64,000 nt of DNA from PALSA-911 sp963839645 (GTDB taxonomy: Bacteria; Pseudomonadota; Alphaproteobacteria; Acetobacterales; Acetobacteraceae), in the NCBI GenBank assembly GCA_963839645.1, contig CAWIVZ010000008.1, positions 806,001-870,000 of the forward strand, written 5' to 3'. The notes below the pieces were generated by a model. The model worked only from the letters and a program-made list of their open reading frames with translations, was not told where the DNA came from and made no database searches. Position numbers and translations under genes: made by a program. Position 1 is the stretch's first letter; every line of letters starts with the position of its first letter. Shown piece after piece: positions 55,070 through 64,000 of this stretch.

Positions 55070-57737
55070 TCAAGGTTCACCGGGCCGCTTGCCTTGCCTG
55101 GAGGGCGCCGGTGGCGGCGGAGCGTGTTGCTGCGCCGGCTGCGGCGGCGGCTGGTAATGCGGCTGCGGCTGAGGTTGCGGAGGTGCCTGGATGCGCGGTT
55201 GCACGGGTTGCGGCGGCGGCTGGTAACGCGGCTGCGGCTGAGGTTGCGGAGGTGCCTGGATGCGCGGTTGCACCGGTTGCGGCGGCGGCTGGTAACGCGG
55301 CTGCGGCTGAGGTTGCGGAGGTGCCTGGATACGCGGCTGCACCGGTTGCTGCGGTGGCTGGTAACGCGGCTGCGGCTGAGGTTGCGGCGGTGCCTGGATA
55401 CGTGGCTGCACCGGTTGCGGCGGTGGCTGGTAACGCGGCTGCGGCTGAGGTTGCGGAGGTGCCTGGATACGCGGTTGCGCCGGCTGCTGCTGCGGCGGTG
55501 TGGTCGGCCGCACGACCTGCTGCTGATTGGGGAGCGACGGAGCACCGGTCGGCGCGGGCCGCGCAGGCACGGATAGCCCGGGAGCGGTAAGGCCGGGAGC
55601 GGTAAGCCCGGGAGCGGCACGCCCAGGCTGGGCTACCGGGGGCTGACCTGGAGCCGGCTGAGCCGAGGGCGATGGCGCCCGCTGCGGCGACACCACGCTT
55701 CCCGGCTGCGGAACAGACGGCGGAGCACCGGGCCGTGTCGCAGCACCGGGCGGGACCAACCCCGACGGAGGCAAGGCTCCCGGTGCCGGCACGGCGGGCG
55801 GTCTGGAAACCCCGGGCCTGCCGGTTTCAGGACGCGCGCCTCCTGCCGATGGCGGCTGCCCGGGGATTTGAGACGGAAGGGGTGACAGCCCAGGCATGGT
55901 CCCTGGTGTCACCGCGGGCGCTGTGCCTGGCGCGGGCCGAACCGCCCCCCCAGGTGCAGCGCCAACGCCCGCTCCCGCCGGTGCCCCCGGCACGGATACC
56001 GGACCGGGCCGGCCGCCAGCCGCGCCCGGAGCCTGCGATCGGCCCCCCTGCCCAGGCCCACCCTGCCCAGGCCCGACCTGCGCCGGACCGCCCTGCACCG
56101 GAGCGCCCCGGCCGAGAATCGCGGGTCCCGGCGCCGGCCGGCGCGCGGGCGGAACCTGACCGTTCGCCGCCGGGGCAATGTTCAATTGCCTCGCGATCGC
56201 CGGCGTGACGCCAGCGGTCGCGACACTCGGCCGCACCGGAAGCTGGCCGGCGAGCGGCCGGGCCTGGCCGAACTGCGCCGGCCGCAAGGGCCGGGCGACC
56301 GGTGCCACGGAACGCGAGGCGGTCATCACATTCGCCGGCACCTGCGTCGCCGCGCCCACATTGCGGAAGCTCCGCAGATTGGTGGTCTGGTTGTTGACAT
56401 AGGTGTTGTTGGTAACGTTCGTAATGTTGGTAACGTTCCTCACGTTCAGATAGTTCACATTCCGAACATAGGTCGGGCTGGTCCGATACCACGGATAATA
56501 GGGTTCCCGCGGCGCAAGCGGCAGCCAGCCGACATTGCCGTAACCGCCCGCGAACCCCGCCGCGATCCCAACGCCAATTCCAATGCCGAAGAACGTGACC
56601 AGGGCCGGGGCATAGACCGGAAGCGCGTAGACCGGCCCTTCCACCGCAACATAGCCGCCGGGCGTCCAGCCCCAACGCCCGCCGGCCTGGAACCAGCGCC
56701 CGTAATGGAATGGCGCGAACCCCCAGGGCGCAGCATCGATCCAGGTCCAGCCCCAGGGCAGGATATAGGCCCAATGCCCGGTTCGGTACGGCACCCAGCC
56801 CGGGGTCACCTGCGGATACCAGACCGGCCCGTATTCCGGGTTCGGCTCCCAGGACCCGTACTGCGCCAGATCCGCGCCGCCCGGCATGGCCGCCACCACC
56901 GGCGGCGGGGCCACCGCCTGCCGGCGGAGCACCGGCGGCGCCTGCCTGGCCAGGAAGCGATCCGGCCCGGCCCGTTCGACCTGCATGGTGAAATTATCGT
57001 TGCCGGCGATGACGATCGCCTGCCCCGCCACCGCCTGCAGCGCGGCGCTGCCCTCGCCGATCTGCGCCGCGCCCTCGAACACCGTGACCCGCGTTGGCCG
57101 CTCGGTGTCGCCGACGAGGATTTCATAGCGGCCGGGCGTGGCGATCGTCACCAGCCCGCGCGGGCTCTGCAGACGATAGGTCTCGCCAGGCGCCAGGCTG
57201 GTCGGCCGCACATACACGTCGCCCTGGCGCACCGTCGCCGTCAGCTGCTGCGCGTCCAGCCGCTCGACATCGAACTCGCTGCCGCCGGCCATCCCGATCC
57301 GGCCGCTGGGCAGTTCGAGTTCCGCCGAACCGTTGGGCTCGGTCCAGAACGCGCTGCCGGAGGTGACCGGCCAGTTCATCTGCGCCGGCTCCCATTGCTC
57401 GGCATTCGCGGGATGGTACGAAACGGTGCCCGAAACGCGCGCCACGCGGCCGACGCGCGCCGGCGGATCCGCCTCGGCCGGCGCGGCCGGAGGCTGTGAA
57501 CCGGGAGCCGGAAGCGCTTCTGCCGGAGCCCGCCGGAGCAGGGACCGGCGGCGCCGCTGGCTCGGCGGCGCCGCCGGCGGAAGGCGCCTCCGCCCCAGGT
57601 GGCGCGGGAGACGCCGGCTCGCGCGGCACATCCTGCGCCGCGACAGGCAGGACCGGGCCGAGGATCAGGGAAACCGCCACCAAGGCACTGGTCAGGCTAA
57701 ACAGGGTTCGGCGGGCGCCCATGGTCTCCATGTCCAA
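55070..57737 (-). CDS. FecR-domain/DUF6600-type secreted Pro-rich protein, one frameshift
   Basis: About 888 residues. Signal peptide at the start (MGARRTLFSLTSALVAVSLI, then LPVAAQ). A FecR-like domain follows (GSAELELPSGRIGMAGGSEF, DAQQLTATVRQGDVYVRPTS, GRYEILVGDTERPTRVTVFE), then a Trp/Pro/Tyr-rich DUF6600 core (GSWEPNPEYGPVWYPQVTPG, WIDAAPWGFAPFHYGRW) and a hydrophobic segment (FFGIGIGVGIAAGFAGG). The C-terminal half is very rich in Pro/Ala/Gln and carries five 23-residue tandem repeats. One extra base near 57530 splits the N terminus. Probably an envelope protein; function unknown. Confidence 0.82.
55149..55493. repeat. Five 69-base tandem repeats within Pro/Gln-rich tail
   Basis: Units begin at 55149, 55218, 55287, 55356 and 55425, each starting GGCTGGTAA. 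Each encodes 23 residues of the form RYQPPPQPVQPRIQAPP plus QPQPQP in the secreted protein. Copies differ at few bases, so they are recent or homogenised. Length variation between strains is likely. Confidence 0.9.
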
Positions 57738-57932
57738 TTCCTCAATGAAGCCCGAGTTTGTCGGCCTTCATAGTGGCGAATTGACGGCGCCGGATGGAAC
57801 GATCGTGAACATCCCGCCGCATTTCAGCCATCGCAGCGCCATGACGCCCGTCCAGGATCATGGGATGCCAGGTTGCCTGCTTCAGAAGGGATGACTGGAG
57901 AGAAGCCTGGGCAACAGATTGAGGATCGGACA

Positions 57933-58151
57933 ATGGACATGGATGGGATCGGCCGCAAGCTGGGTGTCGTCGCATCGCTGGCGGTCGCGGCGCTGCTGGC
58001 CGGCTGCGTCGCCTATCCCGTGGGTGGCGAGTATTACGCCGCACCCTATTATGCGCCCCCCGTTTATGCTGTGGCCCCGGCCCCGGCAATCGGCTTCTGG
58101 GGCGGTTATGGGGGCGGCTACGGGCATGGCCACGGCCGGCATTGGCGCTGA
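57933..58151 (+). CDS. Small lipoprotein, Tyr/Gly/His-rich
   Basis: A 72-residue putative lipoprotein with lipobox AALLAGC (C25). The mature part is Tyr/Pro/Gly/His-rich (YYAAPYYAPPVYAVAPAPAI, GYGGGYGHGHGRHWR). GAGG precedes the ATG at 57933. It diverges from the Pro-rich FecR-like gene, with about 195 bases between the starts. Such short Tyr/Gly-rich lipoproteins are common but uncharacterised. Confidence 0.7.
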   Translation: MDMDGIGRKLGVVASLAVAALLAGCVAYPVGGEYYAAPYYAPPVYAVAPAPAIGFWGGYGGGYGHGHGRHWR

Positions 58152-58194
58152 CCGGTCGTAGCCCGATTGGCCCCACCGGTTACTTCCTACTGGG

Positions 58195-59580
58195 TCACTC
58201 CAGCGCCGGGAAAGGCTGGGCGATCTCGATGGCGCGGGCGGCGCGGAATACGAGGTCGTCGCGATACTGCGCGGCGGCGATCTGCACCGACAGCGGCAAC
58301 CCATCCGCGCCCAGGCCCATCGGCACGCTGATCGCCGGCTGGCGGGTCAGGTTGAAAGTAAAGGTCCAGGGCGCCCAGTGCTGCCACAGGCAGTCGACCG
58401 GGTTCACCGTCGGCGCGTCGGCCAGCATCGGGCCGTTCGGCACCGTGGGGCACAGCACCAGGTCATAGCGCTGGTGCAGCCGGGCCATCGCATGGCCCGC
58501 GGTGGCGCGCAGGGCGTCGGCGCCCAGGAACTCCACCGCCGTCATGCCGCCCTCCGCCGCCGCCACCTCCAGCAGGCCGGGATCGAGCAGATGACGCTTG
58601 TCCTCCGGGAACGACGCCACCAGCCGGGCCAGCGCGACACCCCAGACCCGGCCGAACACGCCGCTGGTATCGGGCAGGCCAGCGTCGGCCGCTTCCACCC
58701 GCGCCCCCGCGTCGGCCAGCAATGCGGCGGCGCGTTCCACGCCGGCGATCCCGGCCGCGTCCACCGGCGCGTCGAAACCCGGGTTGGACAGCACGCCCAC
58801 ACGCAGGCCGGCCACGCCGCCTTCGATCCCGTCGCGCCAGTCCCGGCCGTCATCGGGGATGCAGAACGGGTCGCGTACATCGTAGCGCGCCATGGCCGAG
58901 AACATCAGCGCGTTGTCACGTACCGTGCGGGTCATCGGCCCGGCGCAGGCCACGGCGGCGAAAGCGCCGGCCGGCCATTGCGGGATACGGCCATAAGTCG
59001 GCTTCAGCCCGACCAGGCCGCACCAGGCGGCGGGAATGCGCACCGACCCGCCGGCGTCGGTGCCGATATGCAGCGGGCCGAAGCCTGCGGCACCGGCCGC
59101 CCCGGCGCCGGAGGACGAGCCGCCCGGCGTGTGGTCGGTGTTCCAGGGATTGCGGGTGATGCCGTGCAGCGGGTTGTCGCCCGGCGACTTCCAGCCGAAT
59201 TCGGTGGTGGTCGTCTTGCCGATGATCACCGCGCCGGCCGATTTCAGCCCCACCACGGCGGGCGCGTCGTCCTTCACCGGCGCCGGGTCGGTCAGGCGCG
59301 AGCCGCGGCGGGTCGGGAAGCCCGCCATGTCCAGCAGGTCCTTCACGGTGCAGGGCACGCCGTCCAGGAGGCCGATCGGCCGGCCGGCATTCCATCGCGC
59401 CTCCGACTTTCCGGCGGCGACCACCGCCTGCTGGTTCATCACCGCGAAGGCGTTGAGCCGCGGATTGAGCCGCATCACCCGCTCGGTCACCGCCGCCAGC
59501 GCCTCGATCGGGCTGAGCTCCCGGCTGGCATAGAGCGACAGCAGCTGCTCGGCGGACATCAGGGCGGGATCGGTGGTCAT
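58195..59580 (-). CDS. Amidase (amidase-signature family)
   Basis: A 461-residue Ser-cisSer-Lys hydrolase: K80 in LLDGVPCTVKDLLDMAG, the Gly/Ser stretch DHTPGGSSSGAGAAGAAG (S155-157) and S179 in IGTDAGGSVRIP. Start ATG at 59580 (MTTDPALMSAEQLLSLYASR). An upstream in-frame extension lacks family similarity. Cleaves an amide; it is not GatA-like in context because no gatB or gatC is nearby. Specific substrate unknown. Confidence 0.88.
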   Translation of the reverse strand: MTTDPALMSAEQLLSLYASRELSPIEALAAVTERVMRLNPRLNAFAVMNQQAVVAAGKSEARWNAGRPIGLLDGVPCTVKDLLDMAGFPTRRGSRLTDPAPVKDDAPAVVGLKSAGAVIIGKTTTTEFGWKSPGDNPLHGITRNPWNTDHTPGGSSSGAGAAGAAGFGPLHIGTDAGGSVRIPAAWCGLVGLKPTYGRIPQWPAGAFAAVACAGPMTRTVRDNALMFSAMARYDVRDPFCIPDDGRDWRDGIEGGVAGLRVGVLSNPGFDAPVDAAGIAGVERAAALLADAGARVEAADAGLPDTSGVFGRVWGVALARLVASFPEDKRHLLDPGLLEVAAAEGGMTAVEFLGADALRATAGHAMARLHQRYDLVLCPTVPNGPMLADAPTVNPVDCLWQHWAPWTFTFNLTRQPAISVPMGLGADGLPLSVQIAAAQYRDDLVFRAARAIEIAQPFPALE

Positions 59581-59696
59581 GCGCGGCGACTCCGGATCAA
59601 GGGTGCGCCAGAATGGGCGAGGCGTCCGGTGCTGGAAAGTAGGTTGCCGCAGGCCCTCGCATGCGCATAGGATGCGCACGGATCAGGAGGTCCGAC

Positions 59697-59942
59697 ATGA
59701 ACCACGTGACCCACACCCGGAAACGGCCGGTGAACCTGTCGCTCGACGCGGAACTGGTGCGCGAGGCACGGCTGCTGACGCCGAACCTGTCCGAAACCGT
59801 GGAGACGCTGCTGGCGGGCTATGTCGCAGACCAAAGGAAGAAGCAGGCGGCACAGGATCGCGCGATCGCCGCCGTCATTGCCTGGCACAATGACCTGATC
59901 GAACCGCACGGCTTGCCCGGCGCCGATTTTTCTCCGCTCTGA
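59697..59942 (+). CDS. ccdA: CcdA-type antitoxin
   Basis: An 81-residue antitoxin of a type II system: a ribbon-helix-helix-like N terminus (KRPVNLSLDAELVREARLLT, PNLSETVETLLAGYVADQ) for DNA binding, and a C-terminal acidic/aromatic toxin-binding tail (AWHNDLIEPHGLPGADFS). AGGAGG six bases upstream of the ATG. The stop overlaps the ccdB start by one base (TGATG), the classic coupling. It usually represses its own operon, which is inferred here. Confidence 0.88.
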   Translation: MNHVTHTRKRPVNLSLDAELVREARLLTPNLSETVETLLAGYVADQRKKQAAQDRAIAAVIAWHNDLIEPHGLPGADFSPL

Positions 59943-60265
59943 TGCCCCAATTCGACGTGCATTCGAATCCGGGCCGGAACCGGCAAGCCTTTCCGTACGT
60001 CGTCAGCGTGCAATCGCGCCGCTTTGATGGAGCGGCCAGCCGGGTCGTCATCCCGCTGGCACGGTCCTCCGGGCCGCCGGACGCAGATCGGCGGCTGATG
60101 CCCCAATTCGTCGTCGGCTCGGAGATCCTGTTCCTCGACCCGCTGGCCATGTTCGCGGCACCACTCGCGGTGCTCGGACCGGTGGTGGCATCCCTTGCCG
60201 GCGACCCCGAAGCGGGCGAGATCATCGCCGCGATCGACGAGGTCATCAGCCGCGGCTACGGCTGA
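59942..60265 (+). CDS. ccdB: CcdB-type DNA gyrase toxin
   Basis: A 107-residue toxin that poisons DNA gyrase in known members. FDVHSNPGRNRQAFPYVVSV, MPQFVVGSEILFLDPLAMFA and the C-terminal VISRGYG (the C-terminal Gly-Tyr-Gly-like end is near the gyrase-contacting tail, which in F-plasmid CcdB ends WGI). The Trp of that tail is replaced by Tyr, so toxicity may differ. Partner antitoxin precedes it; no plasmid genes are nearby, so this is a chromosomal copy. Confidence 0.87.
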   Translation: MPQFDVHSNPGRNRQAFPYVVSVQSRRFDGAASRVVIPLARSSGPPDADRRLMPQFVVGSEILFLDPLAMFAAPLAVLGPVVASLAGDPEAGEIIAAIDEVISRGYG

Positions 60266-60272
60266 GCATCCA

Positions 60273-61847
60273 TCACGCCTGCGCCACCGCCCCCGACCAT
60301 GGCGACGCCGCGTCGCTGATCCCCACCCTTGTGCCATCTGCGGCCTGGGCGATCAGGTTCGGGTTGGCGAACTGGATCGGCAGGGCGCTGTGCTCGACGA
60401 CCTCCAAGGGGCCCTCGGCGGCCAGCGCCTCCAGCACATCCGGCGGCAGCCGCCGGTCGGCGGTCACGTTGTCCGGGCCGGACACGTCGATGCGTGGATA
60501 GTGCGCGGCTTCCTCCGGCGACATGCCGAAATCGGCGGCGAAGGTCATCAACTGGAACACCGACGCCAGGATCCGCCGTCCGCCCGACGCGCCGGCGGCG
60601 ATCCACGGCCTGTCGCCGTCCTTCAGGATGATCGGCAGCATGTTGGTCAGCGGCCGCTTGCCCGGCGCGATGGCGTTCGGCGTGCCCGGCTGCGGATCGA
60701 ACCACATCATGCCGTTGTTCATCAGCACGCCCGATTGCGGCAGCACCATCCGGCTGCCCATGGAGGACAGCAGCGTCGTGGTCATCGCCACCATCGTACC
60801 CTCCGCGTCGCAGACGGTCAGATGCGTGGTGCAGCTCTCGGCTGCCTTCGGCTCAGCGTCGCCGAGGCCGGCCAGCCGCTCGGCATAGGCGGCCTTCATC
60901 GCCCGGGCGAGCGCGACATACCAGGCCGCCGAGGGTTCGCGGCCGTACGGCGCCGAGGCCATGCCGTCCAGCACCCGCGCCAGGGTCGGCGCCGCCGTCA
61001 GCCCGCCGGACAGTTGCAGCGTCCGGCCGCGCCAGCTCACGTCCATCGCCGGCAGGATGCGGGCCTGGCAACTGCGAAGATCCTCGGCGCCGAGCACGCC
61101 ACCCGCCGCGCGCATATCGGCGGCGATGGAGGCCGCGATCTCGCCCTCGTAGAGGTCGCGCAGCCCTGCCTGACCCAGCCGCTCGAAGGTCGCGGCAAGG
61201 TTGCCGAGCTGGAAGAAGCCGGTCTCGCCTTGATAGGGCGGCACCCGGGGCAGGCCGTCCGGCAGGTAGATCCTGGCGGACTCCGGATACAGCCTCAGCA
61301 CGGAAGCGGAGGTGGCGATCTTCAGCGTGGTGTACCAGTCCTGCGGCAGGCCGCGCCTGGCCAGCGCGATGGCCGGGGCGATCACCTCCGCCAGCTTCAG
61401 CTTGCCCCAGCGCCGGTGCATCAGCTCATAGCCGGCCACAGCGGACGGAATAACCACCGACAGCGGACCGTGGACGTTGATGTCGCCCTCCACTTCCGGC
61501 CAGGGAAACAAATCGTTCTTCATCTTGCCGGTCAGCCGGTAGCGCGCCGGATCGGCGCCGCGCGGCGCCACCGGGCCGAAATCCACCACCTCCGCCTTTG
61601 CCTGGCCGGCTCGATGCACCATCGCGAAGCCGATGCCGCCGAGGCCGTTGTTCCAGGGCTCGATCGCCGCCAGCGCCAGCGCGGTCGCCACCGCCGCGTC
61701 GATCGCATTGCCGCCGGCGTCCAGCACCGCGACCCCGGCATCCGCGGCGGCCTTGACCTGGGAGACGACCATGCCCCGCCTGCCGGTGGCGGCCGGTTTG
61801 CTGAGCTGCCAGTTCTGCGTGATGTGCGGCTGCGGCGTGTATTGCAT
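60273..61847 (-). CDS. ggt: Gamma-glutamyltranspeptidase family protein
   Basis: A 524-residue Ntn hydrolase of the GGT family. The autoproteolytic nucleophile is T340 in AESCTTHLTVCDAEG; GGNAIDAAVATALALAAIEP and GLGGIGFAMV mark the large subunit and PQSGVLMNNGMMWFDP the small-subunit region. No signal peptide is evident, unlike E. coli GGT, so it may act in the cytoplasm or on other substrates (some members are acylases or oxamate-type hydrolases). The stop lies seven bases from ccdB. Confidence 0.88.
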   Translation of the reverse strand: MQYTPQPHITQNWQLSKPAATGRRGMVVSQVKAAADAGVAVLDAGGNAIDAAVATALALAAIEPWNNGLGGIGFAMVHRAGQAKAEVVDFGPVAPRGADPARYRLTGKMKNDLFPWPEVEGDINVHGPLSVVIPSAVAGYELMHRRWGKLKLAEVIAPAIALARRGLPQDWYTTLKIATSASVLRLYPESARIYLPDGLPRVPPYQGETGFFQLGNLAATFERLGQAGLRDLYEGEIAASIAADMRAAGGVLGAEDLRSCQARILPAMDVSWRGRTLQLSGGLTAAPTLARVLDGMASAPYGREPSAAWYVALARAMKAAYAERLAGLGDAEPKAAESCTTHLTVCDAEGTMVAMTTTLLSSMGSRMVLPQSGVLMNNGMMWFDPQPGTPNAIAPGKRPLTNMLPIILKDGDRPWIAAGASGGRRILASVFQLMTFAADFGMSPEEAAHYPRIDVSGPDNVTADRRLPPDVLEALAAEGPLEVVEHSALPIQFANPNLIAQAADGTRVGISDAASPWSGAVAQA

Positions 61848-61920
61848 GTCGGCCTCCCCTGAACCCGGCGATCGTCCAACGGCGGCGAGGCGAGGTCAAT
61901 CGCTGTGAACTGGCGACGCA

Positions 61921-61951
61921 TAAAAAAGGAGCGGCGCCAAAAGCGCCGCTC
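61921..61951 (-). terminator. Rho-independent terminator on the minus strand
   Basis: GAGCGGCGC (61929-61937), a five-base loop, and GCGCCGCTC (61943-61951); on the minus strand the stem is followed by CTTTTTTA. This is the strongest intrinsic terminator in the window and ends transcription of the PEP-CTERM phosphoesterase gene 60 bases after its stop. Confidence 0.85.
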
Positions 61952-62010
61952 GCGTAGCCAAAATTAACCGTTCAAAAGTCTAGCCATGCAATGAACCAGG
62001 CTGAAAAATC

Positions 62011-63083
62011 TCAGGCGCGGCGGCGGCGAACCAGGCCGAGACCGAGCAGACCAGTGCCGAGAACCGCCAGCGACGCGGGCTCCGGCACCGAAGCGGCCAG
62101 CGCGGAAGCCTGCGCCAGCGAGATGGCCGAGCCGCAAGCCGCCGGGGCCGAGGCGCCCTGGTTGGTGGCGATGAAGCCGCACAGACCGTACTCGTTCACC
62201 GGCGTGGATACCGACTGGCCCTGGGCGATGCCGGCGCCGACCAGGATCGTCGCGACCCGGGTCAGCGGCAGGCCGGTCACCGGATCGGTGCCGACGGTGG
62301 TGTTGCCCTCGTCGGTGGTGACGATCAGCAGGCTGTTATGGGTGATCGCCCAGCTCGGCGTACGCGCCCAGGTTGTTCTGCAGGAAGGTGTCGGCCAGAC
62401 TGATGTTGTGCTGGTAGCCGGCGCCGCCGTTCGGGCAATCCAGGGCTCACGCCATGCGCGTCGTTGCACTGGTTCGGCGAGACGAAGGACAGCGTGGACA
62501 GGGCCGAGAAGTCGGTCGCGGCGATGGACTGGAACGCCGAGAAATCCTGGTTCGTGCTGGCCGGCAGGGTGTAGGCGCCGCCGACGGTGGAGATGAAGTT
62601 CGTCCACGGACCATGCTTGCGGGCATACAGCGCGCCGCTGGCACCGCCGGCGTAGTAGGTAAGCGGGTCAGGGGCCAGGTTCAGGTTCTCGGAATAGCCG
62701 GTGAAGGTCTTGCCGGCGTTCAGCATGGACGCGCCGAGGTTCGGCAGGTTGAGGCCGGTGCCGGTGGACGGCGCGCCCGGAGGGGCGATCGAACCGGCGA
62801 CCGGACCGTCGGTGCCCTGGGTGCCCTGCGGCGAGCCGGAGAACAGCTGCAGGTAGTTCGGCTCGCTGGGATGGCCGATGGCGAACGAGCTGGTCAGCAC
62901 GGCACCTTCCTTGACCAGCACATTGTTGATGAACGGCGCGCTGGCGGCGTTGCCGATGAAGTCGCTGAAATCGCGGTTCTCTTCCTCGACAACGACAATG
63001 TGGTCGTATTGCGGCAGCGCGTAGGCGGGCCCGGCGAGCGTGGCAAGGCCGAGCAGGCCGAGCAGGGTGGAGCGGTTCAACAT
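62011..63083 (-). CDS. Phosphoesterase with PEP-CTERM sorting signal, two frameshifts
   Basis: An alkaline-phosphatase/phospholipase-C-like phosphoesterase (acid phosphatase type): the N terminus has YDHIVVVEEENRDFSDFIG, AIGHPSEPNYLQLFSGS, LNLPNLGASMLNAGKTFTGY and, after breaks near 62444 and 62354, DWAITHNSLLIVTTDEGNTT and LVGAGIAQGQSVSTPVNEYG. The C terminus VPEPASLAVLGTGLLGLGLV plus RRRRA is a textbook PEP-CTERM (VPEP motif, hydrophobic stretch, basic tail), implying export and exosortase processing. Signal peptide at the N terminus. Corrected length is 356 residues. Confidence 0.86.
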
Positions 63084-63318
63084 GGATGCGAGTCCCTTCC
63101 TGGGAGTTAATCGACGGACCGCGGCATAGCGGAGCGATCCGGTCGCAACCCGCACGGTTGGGTTACATTTTGGCTATCTTGCTAAAGCGTCACGAACCTC
63201 GCTTGCGCGGGGATTTCGCCCATCGGACTCGCGTCGCTATTGCAACATAGAGCATGCCGCCATTGCGCCCTGCCCTGCGGCAAACTACCGTTGCACGTGT
63301 AACCGCAGGAGCCCTGCC

Positions 63319-64000
63319 ATGAACGCCCCCTTCCCGTTCCGGCCACCCGTTCCCGGCACCCAGCCGCCGCTCGACGCGCCGGCCTATCGCGGCACGATCA
63401 AACGCCATCCGCTGCAACAGCCGGTCAAGTTGCCGGCGGCGATCGTCGGTGCCGCGAGCGAAACCACCGGCCCGGCCTTTTCGCCGGCGCAGTTCGCCCC
63501 GATCGCCGACATGACCCATCTGAACGGCAAGGCCGCCATCGGCGAGCGGATCATCGTCGCCGGGCGCGATCACGGACGAGGACGGCCGGCCCGTCCCGCA
63601 CACCATGGTCGAGATCTGGCAGGCCAACGCCACCGGCCGCTACAACCATCCGGCCGATCGGCACGACGCGCCGCTGGATCCGAACTTCCATGGCGCCGGA
63701 CGGGTGTTCACCGACGCGGATGGAAACTACCGGGTGCTGACCATCCGCCCCGGCGCCTATCCCTGGCCGAACCACGCCAATGCCTGGCGGCCCAACCACA
63801 TCCATTTTTCCTTCTTCGGCCCAGCCTTCGCCACCCGCCTGATCACCCAGATGTACTTCCCCGGCGATCCGTTGCTGGCTTTCGACCCGATCTACAACGC
63901 CACACCCGACCGGGCGGCGCGTGAGCGGCTGATCGCCCGGTTCGACCTCGACCTGACCCGGCCGGACTTCGCGCTCGGCTACCGCTTCGACGTGGTGCTG
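63319..64000 (+). CDS. pcaH: Protocatechuate 3,4-dioxygenase beta subunit, 3' end cut, one frameshift
   Basis: Intradiol ring-cleavage dioxygenase subunit: opens protocatechuate to beta-carboxymuconate. N terminus PFPFRPPVPGTQPPLDAPAY, AIGERIIVAGR, then after a break near 63568 DEDGRPVPHTMVEIWQANAT, GRYNHPADRHDAPLDPNFHG and RPGAYPWPNHANAWRPNHIH, giving the Fe(III) Tyr/Tyr/His/His site. The window ends inside the C-terminal region (FDVVL). pcaG is expected to follow outside the window. Confidence 0.88.

Noticed and set aside
55149..55493. CRISPR-like array
   Set aside because: Units are 69 bases with no alternating unique spacers and are in frame inside a coding gene; it is a protein tandem repeat.
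60195..61862. 555-codon plus-strand frame overlapping ccdB and opposite the GGT gene
   Set aside because: Antisense to the transpeptidase; the CcdB frame explains the first part.

Overview
The window is high-GC chromosomal DNA from an alphaproteobacterium, most likely Acetobacteraceae or a close Rhodospirillales relative. The evidence is the gene set: a TrcR/DUF1013 cell-cycle regulator, DUF1192 and DUF465 small proteins, a PopZ-type DUF2497 gene between tolC and valS, an alphaproteobacterial L31, an sdhC-D-A-B order, and a hisB-hisH-hisA-hisF-hisE run with interspersed small genes. It also carries GGGGCTCCGCCCC-type intergenic repeats that I associate with that family. The family placement is inference. 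I see no prophage, insertion sequence, CRISPR array or rRNA gene; one tRNA (Cys) is present.

Layout. 1-2.7 kb: TCA-cycle operon mdh-sucC-sucD (minus). 3.0-7.1 kb: gabD-type aldehyde dehydrogenase, an orphan amino-acid binding protein, an A-type Fe-S carrier and xthA. 7.1-14.0 kb (minus): pcm, tolC, popZ-like, valS and a secreted two-lobed aspartyl protease. 14.1-18.7 kb: tRNA-Cys, rpmE, a small heat-shock gene with a candidate RpoH promoter and RNA thermometer, DUF1192, trcR, two DUF465 genes, purE and purK. 18.7-30 kb: nucleoside deoxyribosyltransferase, formamidase-like hydrolase, hybrid histidine kinase, icd, dienelactone hydrolase, a glycine-zipper lipoprotein, quinone reductase, GST and a DinB-like protein. 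30-38.9 kb: SWI2/SNF2 helicase, isocitrate-lyase-family enzyme, tyrosine phosphatase and the sdh operon. 39-44 kb: histidine biosynthesis plus a HIT protein. 44-52 kb: MFS/SMP-30 pair, a secreted paralogue pair, rhodanese and cysteine synthase, sterol-desaturase-like enzyme, exported methyltransferase and a beta-propeller. 52-58 kb: envelope cluster (O-antigen ligase-like, PAP2, membrane protein, FecR/DUF6600-type Pro-rich protein). 58-64 kb: amidase, CcdAB toxin-antitoxin, gamma-glutamyltranspeptidase, PEP-CTERM phosphoesterase and a truncated pcaH.

The most striking global property is that about twenty otherwise well-conserved genes, including essential ones (valS, purE, icd), are interrupted by one or more single-base changes, nearly always net insertions. 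Frame, motifs and expected length return when one base is removed. They are densest at 14.8-18.7 kb and absent across about 13 kb of intact genes (34.6-47.5 kb). I therefore read them mainly as base-level sequence error, not gene decay, and annotate these genes across the breaks.

Functionally the window is core metabolism (TCA cycle, purines, histidine, cysteine, translation, Fe-S assembly) mixed with envelope and secretion functions. I found no clearly novel multi-gene system. The best candidates for undescribed biology are a tandem pair of secreted two-cysteine paralogues, one fused to an NTF2-like domain (46.4-47.5 kb), a HisE with a histone-like basic tail, and nested inverted repeats at 29.9-30.1 kb.
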